A DNA stretch of 64,000 nucleotides from Phragmitibacter sp965284365 (GTDB lineage: Bacteria > Verrucomicrobiota > Verrucomicrobiia > Verrucomicrobiales > Verrucomicrobiaceae). The stretch lies in the NCBI GenBank assembly GCA_965284365.1, contig OZ260079.1, positions 1,116,001-1,180,000 on the forward strand. The letters are read 5' to 3'. The position numbers and the translations under genes were made by a program. The stretch's first letter is position 1; the number at the start of each line of letters is the position of its first letter. This document shows positions 47,711-56,444 of the stretch, piece after piece. A model generated the notes under the pieces. The model did not search any database, was not told the origin of the DNA, and was given only the letters and a program-made list of their open reading frames with translations.

Positions 47711-48520
47711 ATGCGCACCGAGGCCGCCGACTGGTACGACACACCCCTATACTACGACATCATCTTTGATGCCGACACGAGTAAGGAGGCTGACTTCCTG
47801 GAGGCGGTGTATACGCGCTTCGGCGGTGGAGATGAGCCTCGTAAGAAGCTGCGCATTCTGGAGCCAGCGTGCGGATCAGGGAGATTGATAGCAGAACTAG
47901 CAGGCAGAGGGCATCTAGTACGAGGTTTTGACCTCAATGAGCAAATGCTTGCTTACACCGTGGAAAGGTTAAATGGAATCAAGCGGAATGCCCATGTGTG
48001 GCAGGACCGCCTGGAGAACTTCCACGTTTCAAGAGAAGGAGAGTATGATCTGGCTCACTGTCTGGTAAGTACCTTCAAGTATGTGCAGACGGAACACGGA
48101 GCGGTGAGTCATCTTCAGCATGTTGCCAAGTCGCTCCGCGAGGGCGGCATTTACGTGCTGGGATTGCATCTGACAGACTACCGCAACCAGAAACCAGAGC
48201 ACGAGCGCTGGGTGGGCGAGCGCGGTGGCATCAAGGTGATTTGCAACACCCACACATGGCCGCCGGATCGTGAGGCTCGTACGGAGGCGCTGCGCACCCG
48301 TCTGCGCATCACGCGTGATGATCAAACGTGGATCCAGGAAACGAAGTGGACTTTCCGGACTTACAGCGTCGCTGAACTCAAGGATTTGTTAGCGCAGGCG
48401 CCCGAGTTCGAGTTGGTGGCGTGTTATAATTTTAATTATCTGATTGATGAGCCAGGTAGGCTTGCCAGGGATTCGTTTGATGTGGTGTTGGTGCTGAGGA
48501 AGCAGGCTGAAGTTGCATAG
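47711..48520 (+). CDS. Class I SAM-dependent methyltransferase
   Basis: 269 residues. The Rossmann core motif I is ILEPACGSGRLIAELAGRGHLVRGFDLNEQML with the acidic D at the end of strand 2. Motif IV is YDLAHCLVSTFKYVQTEHGAVSHLQHVAKSLREGGIYVLGLHL. A small beta subdomain follows (ICNTHTWPPDREARTEALRTRLRI). Substrate unknown. An ATG at 47687 would overlap queA; the ATG at 47711, 5 nt after the queA stop, is preferred. Confidence 0.85.
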   Translation: MRTEAADWYDTPLYYDIIFDADTSKEADFLEAVYTRFGGGDEPRKKLRILEPACGSGRLIAELAGRGHLVRGFDLNEQMLAYTVERLNGIKRNAHVWQDRLENFHVSREGEYDLAHCLVSTFKYVQTEHGAVSHLQHVAKSLREGGIYVLGLHLTDYRNQKPEHERWVGERGGIKVICNTHTWPPDREARTEALRTRLRITRDDQTWIQETKWTFRTYSVAELKDLLAQAPEFELVACYNFNYLIDEPGRLARDSFDVVLVLRKQAEVA

Positions 48521-48537
48521 CTTCTCATTAGCCCTTT

Positions 48538-49620
48538 CTAGCGCTGCACCTTGGCGTCGCCGCCTTTGGCCAGTTTTTCCACTTCGATTAAGGTTGCCAT
48601 GCTGGTATCGCCGGGGGTGCTCATGGCCAGGGCGCCGTGCGCTACGCCAAGGTCCAGGCAATACTGTTTGGGCAGGTCGTTCAGGAGGCCGTAGACGAGG
48701 CCGGCCACAAAGCTATCACCGCCGCCGATGCGATCGAAGATATCGAGGTCCACGTAATTGCGGGCGCGATAGAATTGGCCGTCCATCCAAGCCAGAGCGC
48801 CAAAGTCGTTCTTCGAAGCGGTGTGCACGCGGCGAAGGGTGGCGGCACAGGTGTGGATGTTGGGATAGCGCTCCAGCATTTTAGTCATGCTTTTTTGCAG
48901 AGCAGCGGCTTGAGCGGAGAAGGGATCGGACGGATCTTCGCTCTTTACGAAGCCGGCGGGTTCGTCATCGGTCAGCACGCCGATCATGACATTCACATAA
49001 GGCGCCAGGCGGTGGTTCAGTGCCTGCGCGGAAGGGAAGCCTCCTCTCTCCTGCCACAAAGAAGGACGGTAGTTCAGATCATAGGAAACCGTCACGCCAT
49101 GGCGTTTGGCAGCCTCGCAGGCTTGGATGGTGAGTTCGGCGGTGGTTTCCGAAAGCCCCGCAAAGATGCCGCCCGTGTGCAGCCAGCGGCACTTACCGTC
49201 ACCCAACAAGGCATCCCAGTCAAAGTCGCCGGGCTTGAGCAAGGAGGCAGCGCCGTGGCCGCGGTCCACACAGCCTTTGGCGCCGCGAATGCCGAAGCCG
49301 CGCTCGGTGAAATTAATGGCGTTGCGGACGCGGCGGCCGATGCCGTCATAGGGCATCCATTTGATCAAACGCCCATCCACGCCACTCTGCAGGATGAGGT
49401 TCTCCACGAGACGGCCAATTTCGTTGTCGGCCATACCAGTGAGCACGGCGGTTTGCATGCCAAAGCAACTGCGGAGACCGCGTGCGACGTTGTACTCCCC
49501 TCCCCCTTCCCATGCGGTGAACTGCCTGGCGGTGCGGACGCGGGCATTGCCCGGATCCAGTCTCAGAAGGACCTCGCCAAGCGCGAGCAAATCATAGGAG
49601 GGCGTAAATGCGGAAGACAT
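48538..49620 (-). CDS. PfkB-family sugar kinase, probable 2-keto-3-deoxygluconate kinase
   Basis: 360 residues, ribokinase fold. The N-terminal ALGEVLLRLDPGNAR and GGGEYNVARGL sugar-binding segment and the C-terminal anion hole with catalytic D302 (RIGGGDSFVAGLVYGLLN) are clear. The family pattern and the nearby mannonate-type SDR favour phosphorylation of 2-keto-3-deoxy-D-gluconate. Fructokinase or tagatose kinase remain possible. It is convergent with the methyltransferase gene. Confidence 0.8.
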   Translation of the reverse strand: MSSAFTPSYDLLALGEVLLRLDPGNARVRTARQFTAWEGGGEYNVARGLRSCFGMQTAVLTGMADNEIGRLVENLILQSGVDGRLIKWMPYDGIGRRVRNAINFTERGFGIRGAKGCVDRGHGAASLLKPGDFDWDALLGDGKCRWLHTGGIFAGLSETTAELTIQACEAAKRHGVTVSYDLNYRPSLWQERGGFPSAQALNHRLAPYVNVMIGVLTDDEPAGFVKSEDPSDPFSAQAAALQKSMTKMLERYPNIHTCAATLRRVHTASKNDFGALAWMDGQFYRARNYVDLDIFDRIGGGDSFVAGLVYGLLNDLPKQYCLDLGVAHGALAMSTPGDTSMATLIEVEKLAKGGDAKVQR

Positions 49621-49666
49621 GCGCCTCCATCAAACGCAGAACACCGGGCGCGGCAAGCAGCAAAGA

Positions 49667-51478
49667 TCAGACTGGCACGGCGACTGGCGTGATCGGAGCA
49701 TCGACCCAGCGGTCATGTTCCTTGATCAGATCCTGGAGGCGCTCAACCGCTTCAGCCTCGGGGATATTGAACTTCACGGCGGTCTTGCCGACGTAGAGAT
49801 TGATCTTGCCGGGGGCGCCTCCCACGTAGCCAAAGTCGGCATCGGCCATTTCGCCGGGGCCATTCACGATGCAGCCCATGACGGCAATGCGCAGGCCTTT
49901 CAGGTGCCCAGTGGCCGCACGGATCTTTTGCGTTGTGGTTTGGAGATTGAAGAGTGTGCGGCCGCAGCTCGGACAGGCCACATAGTCGGTTTTGAAAATG
50001 CGAGCACCCGCGGCCTGGAGGATGTTGTAGCTCATCCTTAGCGACTGACCGGGGGCCTCTTCGCCCTTGACGATGACCGCATCGCCAATGCCATCGCAAA
50101 GGAGCGAGCCGATGTTGCTCGCCGCTGTCAGGAGCGTGGGCAGGAAGTCTGCCCCCTGCTCTGACGAGGGTGTCAGGGTATCCTTGAGAAGGATCGGATG
50201 ATGGGCCTTAAGCTTCGCGGCCAGTAAACGGTAAGCGGTGACTGCGGAGAGATTCAGGCCGTCTTTTACTGCCACCAATAGGGGTGTGGCACTGGCATTG
50301 AGGTGAGCGATCTCCTCTTCATCGCGAGGGTCAACCTCCTGGACTCCACTGACTTCAATGACGGCTTCAGGCTGGTATTCACCAAGCTTGTCCAGCTTGT
50401 GGGCCAATGCATCCCACTTCCGCTGGGAAGTGAAAACGCGGACAGTTTCATGCCCGCCGAGCTTCGCACCAGCCACATCCATAACCGATGAAGTGCGGCG
50501 CACGTAGTCGAAAGGGTCATAACTCACAGGCGGAGGCGACGAAATGGGATCGTAGCTCGCAGGAGTGCCTTCGTTGTAGGGCTTGACGAGCGCCTGTGCG
50601 ACGGGGATTTCGAAAACAGGGTCTTCAGTCAAGCTCACGCGAACCGTGTCGCCAATGCCATCGGCCAACAAGGAACCGATGCCGATGGCGCTCTTCACGC
50701 GGCCGTCTTCGCCGTCGCCGGCTTCGGTCACGCCGAGGTGGATGGGGTAATTCCAATCGCCACCCAGGGCATTCAGACGAGCCACGAGCAAACGGTAGGC
50801 CTCAATCATGACCTTGGGATTGCTCGCCTTCATGGAGAAGACGAACTGGTGATAATTCTGCTGCCGGGCAATGCGGGCAAATTCAAGCGCGCTTTCGACC
50901 ATACCCAGCGGCGTATCGCCGTAGCGGTTCATGATCCGGTCGGAGAGGGAACCGTGGTTCGTGCCGATGCGCATGGCGCGGCTCTTTTCCTGACAGAGAT
51001 GCACGAGGGGGATGAAAGCCTCCTCAATGCGCTGAAGTTCTTCGCCGTATTGGTCGTCGGTGTATTCCCGCACAGCGAACTTCTTCTTGTCCACGAAGTT
51101 GCCGGGATTGATGCGAACCTTTTCCACCCACTTGGCCGCTTCCATAGCCGCGTTGGGTTGGAAGTGGATGTCCGCTACCAACGGCACATTGCACCCGGCT
51201 GACAGAAGGCCGGCTTTGATGTGCTCCAGATTTTCCGCGATGATGCGGGTCTGCGCGGTGACCCGCACAATTTCACAACCAGCCTCGGCGAGTTCCAGAG
51301 ACTCCTTTATACAGGCTTCAGCATCACGGGTGTCCGAGGTGAGCATGGACTGCACCCGGATGGGATGGCTGCCACCTACCCCGACGTGGCCGATCATCAC
51401 TTCCCGCGTCTCGCGGCGCTGGTAGTGATAAAGATCAGCGCAGTAGCGCAACTGGTGCTCAGCGGAACGATCTGACAT
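49667..51478 (-). CDS. ispG: 4-hydroxy-3-methylbut-2-enyl diphosphate synthase, long form
   Basis: 603 residues. MEP-pathway Fe-S enzyme that converts MEcPP to HMBPP. The N-terminal TIM barrel has RVQSMLTSDTRDAEACIKESLELAEAGCEIVRVT and VRINPGNF. The 4Fe-4S cysteines are C502, C505 (CPSCGRTLF) and C536 (GCIVNGPGE). The length exceeds the about 370-residue proteobacterial form because of a large middle insert, as in plants, Chlamydiae and other PVC bacteria. Starts 18 nt after rseP, so it is in the same operon. Confidence 0.96.
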   Translation of the reverse strand: MSDRSAEHQLRYCADLYHYQRRETREVMIGHVGVGGSHPIRVQSMLTSDTRDAEACIKESLELAEAGCEIVRVTAQTRIIAENLEHIKAGLLSAGCNVPLVADIHFQPNAAMEAAKWVEKVRINPGNFVDKKKFAVREYTDDQYGEELQRIEEAFIPLVHLCQEKSRAMRIGTNHGSLSDRIMNRYGDTPLGMVESALEFARIARQQNYHQFVFSMKASNPKVMIEAYRLLVARLNALGGDWNYPIHLGVTEAGDGEDGRVKSAIGIGSLLADGIGDTVRVSLTEDPVFEIPVAQALVKPYNEGTPASYDPISSPPPVSYDPFDYVRRTSSVMDVAGAKLGGHETVRVFTSQRKWDALAHKLDKLGEYQPEAVIEVSGVQEVDPRDEEEIAHLNASATPLLVAVKDGLNLSAVTAYRLLAAKLKAHHPILLKDTLTPSSEQGADFLPTLLTAASNIGSLLCDGIGDAVIVKGEEAPGQSLRMSYNILQAAGARIFKTDYVACPSCGRTLFNLQTTTQKIRAATGHLKGLRIAVMGCIVNGPGEMADADFGYVGGAPGKINLYVGKTAVKFNIPEAEAVERLQDLIKEHDRWVDAPITPVAVPV

Positions 51479-51496
51479 GCAGGAAAATTCTCTCTA

Positions 51497-52972
51497 CTAA
51501 GGTGCGGGCGCTTTCCTTTCAGCTGGCGGCAGGAAGCGGGTTGACTCTTTGAGAGTATCCTTTTTCCCTCCGCTGCCAATCCAGTCCCCTGCGTCTTTGA
51601 AGGTGATGAAAACCATGAGACCAAGCAGCAGCAGCACACAGGCACTTTGAACTACTTCCAAGAGGCGCACATTGATGGGGCGGCGGCGGATCCATTCCAA
51701 CGTAGCCATGACGATGTGGCCACCATCCAGGACTGGGAAAGGCAGCATGTTCATGATCGCCAGGTTTACGTTCAGCACCACGCTGAACCAAAGGATGAGG
51801 CGCCAGCCCTCGGGCAGCTCAAACAGGGTGTAATAGACACGCACGATGCCCACGAACCCACTAAGGTGGCTGACTCCAACATCGGAGCCTTTCGTGGTGA
51901 TGGCGGTGATGGTATTTTTCATCACCTTCAGCGCATCGACGATTTGCTCTTTCGGTGTGGGATAGTCGAGTTTCCGTTCGCCCTGTCTGTCCCACACAAT
52001 ACCTACCATGGGGGCTCGTTCTTTTTCGTCGCGCTCATCCACGTCGGGCAATCTCGGGGAGACCTCAAGGGTCATCGGCTGCTTGTTTCGCTCGATACCG
52101 AGAATCAGCTTCTTGCCGACATTCTGTTGGACGTATTCCGCAAAGCCCGGACGGCTCAGGATGGGACGACCATCCACGGTCTTGATCAAATCGTTTTGCT
52201 TAAGGCCCGCCTCCTCAGCAGGACTGTAAGGCTGCACTGAGGCGACCATCGGAGTCTCAGCTCCCATGATGCCTGCCTCGCGCAGTTGGGGGCGGGTGAA
52301 GAGAGACTTCCACCAGCGAGGATCGGGATCCTCCGGTTTCTCCGCTTTCACCGGGACGACCATTTCTTTTCCGTCTCGCAGGATCTTGAAATCGATGTTT
52401 TCGCCGGTGCTGGCGATCACACCCCAAGTGACACTGTCCACCAAGCCGTTGAACCGGGTCACCGGCTTGTCATCCACAGCGAGGATAGTATCGCCAACCT
52501 TGAGTCCGTCGCGATCAGCGGCGCTATCCTTGAGGACATAGCCGATCTGGGTGGTGACCTGACTGCCGCCCTCCGGCTTGCCGACGTAATAAACGACCAC
52601 GGCGAACAGACAGGCCAGCAGGAAGCTGAAAAGCGGACCGGCAAAGGCTACGATGATCTTGTCCCGGGGAGTGATAGGGGGCAGCATTTCCCTTGGCTCG
52701 TCGCCCTTTCCTTCGATTGCATCCATCGGGGCCATCTGGGGAAGGGCTACGAACCCGCCGGCGGGGATCCACCCGAGACCGTACTGCACACCATTGTAAT
52801 TCTTTTTCCAGATCGGCTTCCCGAACCAGATTTGGAATTTCTCGACCTTTAGGCCGCACCAACGGGCGGCAAGGAAGTGTCCCCACTCGTGAACGAGGAT
52901 CATGAGGTTAAACACCATCAGGATGAGGGCGAAAATGCCGATGTAGCGAATGAGGTCGAGTATGAAATCCAT
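51497..52972 (-). CDS. rseP: RIP metalloprotease RseP (site-2 protease)
   Basis: 491 residues. The zinc motif is H28-E29-xx-H32 (ILVHEWGHFLAARW). A PDZ pair lies around 180-330 (KVGDTILAVDDKPVT, LKQNDLIKTVDGRPI). The second metal-ligand region is NLAIMNMLPFPVLDGGH near the C-terminal helices. It cleaves anti-sigma factors or signal peptides within the membrane. The start at 52972 gives the usual short first helix (MDFILDLIRYIGIFALI); the open frame 83 codons further up crosses the start of the intergenic region and is rejected. It is followed by ispG. Confidence 0.95.
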   Translation of the reverse strand: MDFILDLIRYIGIFALILMVFNLMILVHEWGHFLAARWCGLKVEKFQIWFGKPIWKKNYNGVQYGLGWIPAGGFVALPQMAPMDAIEGKGDEPREMLPPITPRDKIIVAFAGPLFSFLLACLFAVVVYYVGKPEGGSQVTTQIGYVLKDSAADRDGLKVGDTILAVDDKPVTRFNGLVDSVTWGVIASTGENIDFKILRDGKEMVVPVKAEKPEDPDPRWWKSLFTRPQLREAGIMGAETPMVASVQPYSPAEEAGLKQNDLIKTVDGRPILSRPGFAEYVQQNVGKKLILGIERNKQPMTLEVSPRLPDVDERDEKERAPMVGIVWDRQGERKLDYPTPKEQIVDALKVMKNTITAITTKGSDVGVSHLSGFVGIVRVYYTLFELPEGWRLILWFSVVLNVNLAIMNMLPFPVLDGGHIVMATLEWIRRRPINVRLLEVVQSACVLLLLGLMVFITFKDAGDWIGSGGKKDTLKESTRFLPPAERKAPAP

Positions 52973-53057
52973 ATAAGGAAATGCGGGCGATAAAATAGCA
53001 CTTCTGAGCCGCAGGCGCAAATGTGCCGCCATTACGACACAACCAGCAGCAGAAGTG

Positions 53058-54968
53058 TTAGGATTTTGGCGGAAGGTTTTGAGAGGAATTTCCGGTGGGC
53101 TTGGGTGAGGGTATTTCGTGACCTTTTGCGCCGGGAGGGTAGTTCTGGGAGTCGCCTTGGAAGAGGCGGTGCATTTCCTCCAACTGCTGGCGGGCGGCGT
53201 CGATGTAGCGCTGGCTCTCACGGTGCTCCTTCCAGATCGGGGCCATGTCGCGGACGCTTTTCTCGTCCAGTTCCTGGACGCAATCGGCTGCCTCCTGCGC
53301 TTCTTCCGGCGACATACCGAGGAAAGTGAGCGCTTGGACAGCCATTTCGAGGGATGAGCCGACGGTCTCCCGGTAAATGTGCTCTACTTTTCGCTCAAGC
53401 AACTGGTAGGCATGAATGCGGTCTTTCGCTCGGGCCAGGATGGTCAGGTGCGGGAAATGTTTTTTGACCGTGTCCACGATCTCAAGGGCCTTCACGTCGT
53501 CGTCGATGGCCAGCACAAAGAGCTTCGCGTGGGCAGCGCCCGCCGCGGTGAGCAAGTCCAGGCGGGAAGCATCGCCGTAGTAGAGTTTAAAGCCGATCTG
53601 GCGGAGAAAATCCACTTGGTCTGAATCCAAATCCAGCACGGTGGAATTGATGCCATGATTGCGCAGCATGCGGCCGACCATGATGCCGAAACGGCCAAAC
53701 CCGGCGATGATAACGGGACTCTCCTCGTCCGGAATGGCGTCCATGTCGCGTTTCTTGACCCGGCTCTTTCGACTGATGATCGGCACGAGGATCCGGTCAT
53801 GGATGACCAGCAATAAGGGCGTGAGCGCCATGGAGACCGCGACCATGGCGGCGATCAGTTTGATTCGATCATCCGGCAAAGCGTCGACGGATCCGGCGAT
53901 GGAGAGGAGCACAAAGCAGAATTCGCCTCCTTGGGCCAGAGCACAGGAGAAAAGGCTGATGTCCCGGCCGGGCATCTTCACAAATCGACCAAGCACTGCG
54001 AGAACCAGCATTTTGAGCAGGATCAAGGCAACGATGCCCAGAGCCACCTTACCCGGCTCCGCTGCGATGAGGATAAAGTCCAAGCTCGCACCCACGGAGA
54101 TGAAGAAGACTCCGAGGAGAATGCCCTTGAACGGTTCAATATCGCTCTCCAGTTCATGGCGGTATTCGCTGTCTGCCAGCATGACACCCGCCAGGAAGGT
54201 GCCCAAGGCCGGGCTGAGTCCCACGCTTTGCATAAGCAAGGCAATGCCTACCACAAGCATCAGTGCGGTGGCGGTGAAGACCTCCCGCAGCTTTGCACTG
54301 GCGATGAAGCGGAAGATTGGCCTCAGCAAATACCGGCCACCACCGACGATCACCGCTACGGCTCCCAAGGTAAAGAGAGCCTGCTGCCAACCACTCAACT
54401 CGGGGCCGTGGCCAGTTCCGTGAGCTTGCGATTCAGTTGCGATGGCCACCGTGCCTAACAGCGGGAGGATGGCCAAGATGGGAATGACGGCGATGTCCTG
54501 AAACAAAAGGACAGCGAAGGAAGACCGGCCAGCTTCGGTCTTTAGTTCACCCCGCTCGGCCAAGGTTTGCAGGACGATGGCAGTGGAGGACATTGCCAGG
54601 ATCAGCCCTGTGGCTAACGCCTGCTTCCAAGGCCAATCGACCGCCAAGAAAGCAAGATAGATGACAACGGCGGTACCCACCACTTGGGCGCCGCCCATGC
54701 CGAGGATCGGCCCGCGGAGACGCCAGAGAAGGGCGGGCTTCAACTCGAGACCGACCACAAACATCATCATGACGACCCCGAATTCGGCGAAGTGCATCAC
54801 GCTGCCGCCGTCATGGCCGATCAGGCGCAGGACGAAGGGACCAATGACGATACCGGCGAGCAAGTACCCCAGCACGGATCCAATGCCGAAGCGTTTGGCC
54901 ACTGGCACGGCAATCACCGAGGCCAGAAGGTAGATGAAAGCCTGCGCCAGAAAGGTGTCGAGATGCAT
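53058..54968 (-). CDS. KefB-type monovalent cation:proton antiporter with TrkA-N domain
   Basis: 636 residues. The N-terminal CPA2 domain (about 1-390, some 12-13 helices) has RFGIGSVLGYLLAGIVIGP, GLELKPALLWRLR and STAIVLQTLAERGE. The cytoplasmic RCK/TrkA-N Rossmann domain (about 415-545) has VIIAGFGRFGIMVGRML and an acidic VLDLDSD. A hydrophilic helix-rich C-terminus follows. This is glutathione- or nucleotide-gated K+/H+ exchange in the family. Gene order places it upstream of rseP, with an 85-nt gap. Confidence 0.92.
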   Translation of the reverse strand: MHLDTFLAQAFIYLLASVIAVPVAKRFGIGSVLGYLLAGIVIGPFVLRLIGHDGGSVMHFAEFGVVMMMFVVGLELKPALLWRLRGPILGMGGAQVVGTAVVIYLAFLAVDWPWKQALATGLILAMSSTAIVLQTLAERGELKTEAGRSSFAVLLFQDIAVIPILAILPLLGTVAIATESQAHGTGHGPELSGWQQALFTLGAVAVIVGGGRYLLRPIFRFIASAKLREVFTATALMLVVGIALLMQSVGLSPALGTFLAGVMLADSEYRHELESDIEPFKGILLGVFFISVGASLDFILIAAEPGKVALGIVALILLKMLVLAVLGRFVKMPGRDISLFSCALAQGGEFCFVLLSIAGSVDALPDDRIKLIAAMVAVSMALTPLLLVIHDRILVPIISRKSRVKKRDMDAIPDEESPVIIAGFGRFGIMVGRMLRNHGINSTVLDLDSDQVDFLRQIGFKLYYGDASRLDLLTAAGAAHAKLFVLAIDDDVKALEIVDTVKKHFPHLTILARAKDRIHAYQLLERKVEHIYRETVGSSLEMAVQALTFLGMSPEEAQEAADCVQELDEKSVRDMAPIWKEHRESQRYIDAARQQLEEMHRLFQGDSQNYPPGAKGHEIPSPKPTGNSSQNLPPKS

Positions 54969-55255
54969 GGGAAGATTGCGCTGATGAGGAGCCGTCTATG
55001 GAAATATGCCAATGAAGGAATATACGATAAGCCCAACTATGTAGTTAGGTATGGACGCGAGGCGCTGGAGATTTGGACGGGGAGGCAAGCGTGATCAATA
55101 GGGAGATCGAGGATAAAACGCGGAAGCATGGCGACAGAGAACCATCATAGCTCTGATTCCGTTATATTCACTCTTAGCGCGTGGGACTTGGACCAGAAGG
55201 CACCTGATCGCGGTTTCTCGGAAAGATAGCGGGCTCTCCCAGCTTTGAATTGCGG
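54969..55255. other. Intergenic region with a possible 36-codon ORF
   Basis: About 290 nt between kefB and the metallopeptidase. An ORF at 54984-55094 (plus) encodes a 36-residue basic peptide (ANEGIYDKPNYVVRYG...); its low-complexity-free sequence looks protein-like but has no support beyond that. The rest shows no clear promoter or RNA. Confidence 0.3.
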
Positions 55256-56341
55256 GTGATTCCTTCCTTTCCGCGAACCAAGCTCTTCATTGCCGGGTGT
55301 TTTCTGGGTGTCGGGACTTTGGTCATGGCTTGGCCGTTGGCTGCGGAAGAGATCAAAACGGTGAGACCTGGAGAAGCCCGCGCCATGATGGGGCAGGAGG
55401 TGTCCTTGGCCATGTATGTGCGGAGCACAGGCTACAACCGAAGCAATGGCGGCTACACCGAGCTTTATTCTCAAGTGAGCTGGGATCACCCGGAAAATTT
55501 CTTTGTTCGTGTCACCCCGGCGGCCCGCAAGCAATTCGCCAAGCTCGGCATCTATGACACAATGGAACATCTGGGATCCCGTAGCATCCAAGTGACTGGC
55601 AGAGTGGAAGAATTGACCATCGGTCAATTACGTTTCCCGGTGATCTACGTGCAGTCACTGGATCAACTGCAGGTTAGCCTCCCGGAGGAGTACCTCGTCG
55701 CTCCTGACACCTACGAGAAAATCACGACCGGCGAGTTTGAACTGCGGCTGTCCCCTCTCATCGCGAAGTCTCCTGAAACGCGCCAGCGGCTGATTGAATA
55801 CTTCAGAGCGGAGAGCGCGAAGATCCAGACGGTCGTGCCAGAGGCGAGTTTCGCAGGGCTGCGCCACGCGGTATTCTGGGTGAACGCGAATGGTCTGAAA
55901 CCTGGGGCCGCTTATCATCCGAATCCCGAGTACCTGAAGCGGGCAGGTGTGCCTACGGCCTATGCCCACTGTGTGGAGATTCAGCAGGCGGGCGACTTCC
56001 TGAAGCGGACCATTCCTACGCAACCATGGGTAGTCTTGCACGAACTGGCTCATAAATTTCATTTCGAAGTACTAGGCGAGAAGCGCGGCGATATCCGAGA
56101 TGCCTACGCAGCGGCGAAAGCGAGTGGGGCCTACCTGAAAGTAAAGCATGCCAATGGCAAGGAAGGTCCGGCCTACGCCCTCGCCAATGACAAAGAATAC
56201 TTCGCGGAACTGACGGAAGCTTACTTTGGGAAGAACGACTTTTATCCTTTCACAAAGGAAGAGCTGCGGAAACACGATCCACAAGGATTCGCGATGATCG
56301 AGGCCTGCTGGGGAGTGGGCACTCACAGAAACAAGCCATAA
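55256..56341 (+). CDS. Secreted zinc metallopeptidase-like protein
   Basis: 361 residues from a GTG at 55256; a TTG two codons earlier is possible, and the first ATG would cut the signal peptide (TKLFIAGCFLGVGTLVMAWPLAAEE) in half. The N-terminal half (about 40-145) is a beta-rich domain that includes MYVRSTGYNRSNGGYTELYSQVSW. The C-terminal half holds HELAH (about 262-266) and a downstream glutamate in EYFAELTEAYFGKNDFYPF (about 316-330). The third-ligand spacing recalls the anthrax lethal factor / M34-like group. It is probably exported and zinc-dependent; substrate unknown. Confidence 0.7.
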   Translation: MIPSFPRTKLFIAGCFLGVGTLVMAWPLAAEEIKTVRPGEARAMMGQEVSLAMYVRSTGYNRSNGGYTELYSQVSWDHPENFFVRVTPAARKQFAKLGIYDTMEHLGSRSIQVTGRVEELTIGQLRFPVIYVQSLDQLQVSLPEEYLVAPDTYEKITTGEFELRLSPLIAKSPETRQRLIEYFRAESAKIQTVVPEASFAGLRHAVFWVNANGLKPGAAYHPNPEYLKRAGVPTAYAHCVEIQQAGDFLKRTIPTQPWVVLHELAHKFHFEVLGEKRGDIRDAYAAAKASGAYLKVKHANGKEGPAYALANDKEYFAELTEAYFGKNDFYPFTKEELRKHDPQGFAMIEACWGVGTHRNKP

Positions 56342-56444
56342 CAGCTACCGGTTGCAATCGCTTCAGACCGAGGGAAAGACCGATACAGCCGGTACTGGGG
56401 TCTTGCGCGAAGTTTGGGCGGCCATCGCCCCTCCCCCATTCATC

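Noticed and set aside
48637..49692. 351-codon plus-strand open frame opposite the PfkB kinase
   Set aside because: Mirror frame of a clear ribokinase-fold gene; no motif in it.
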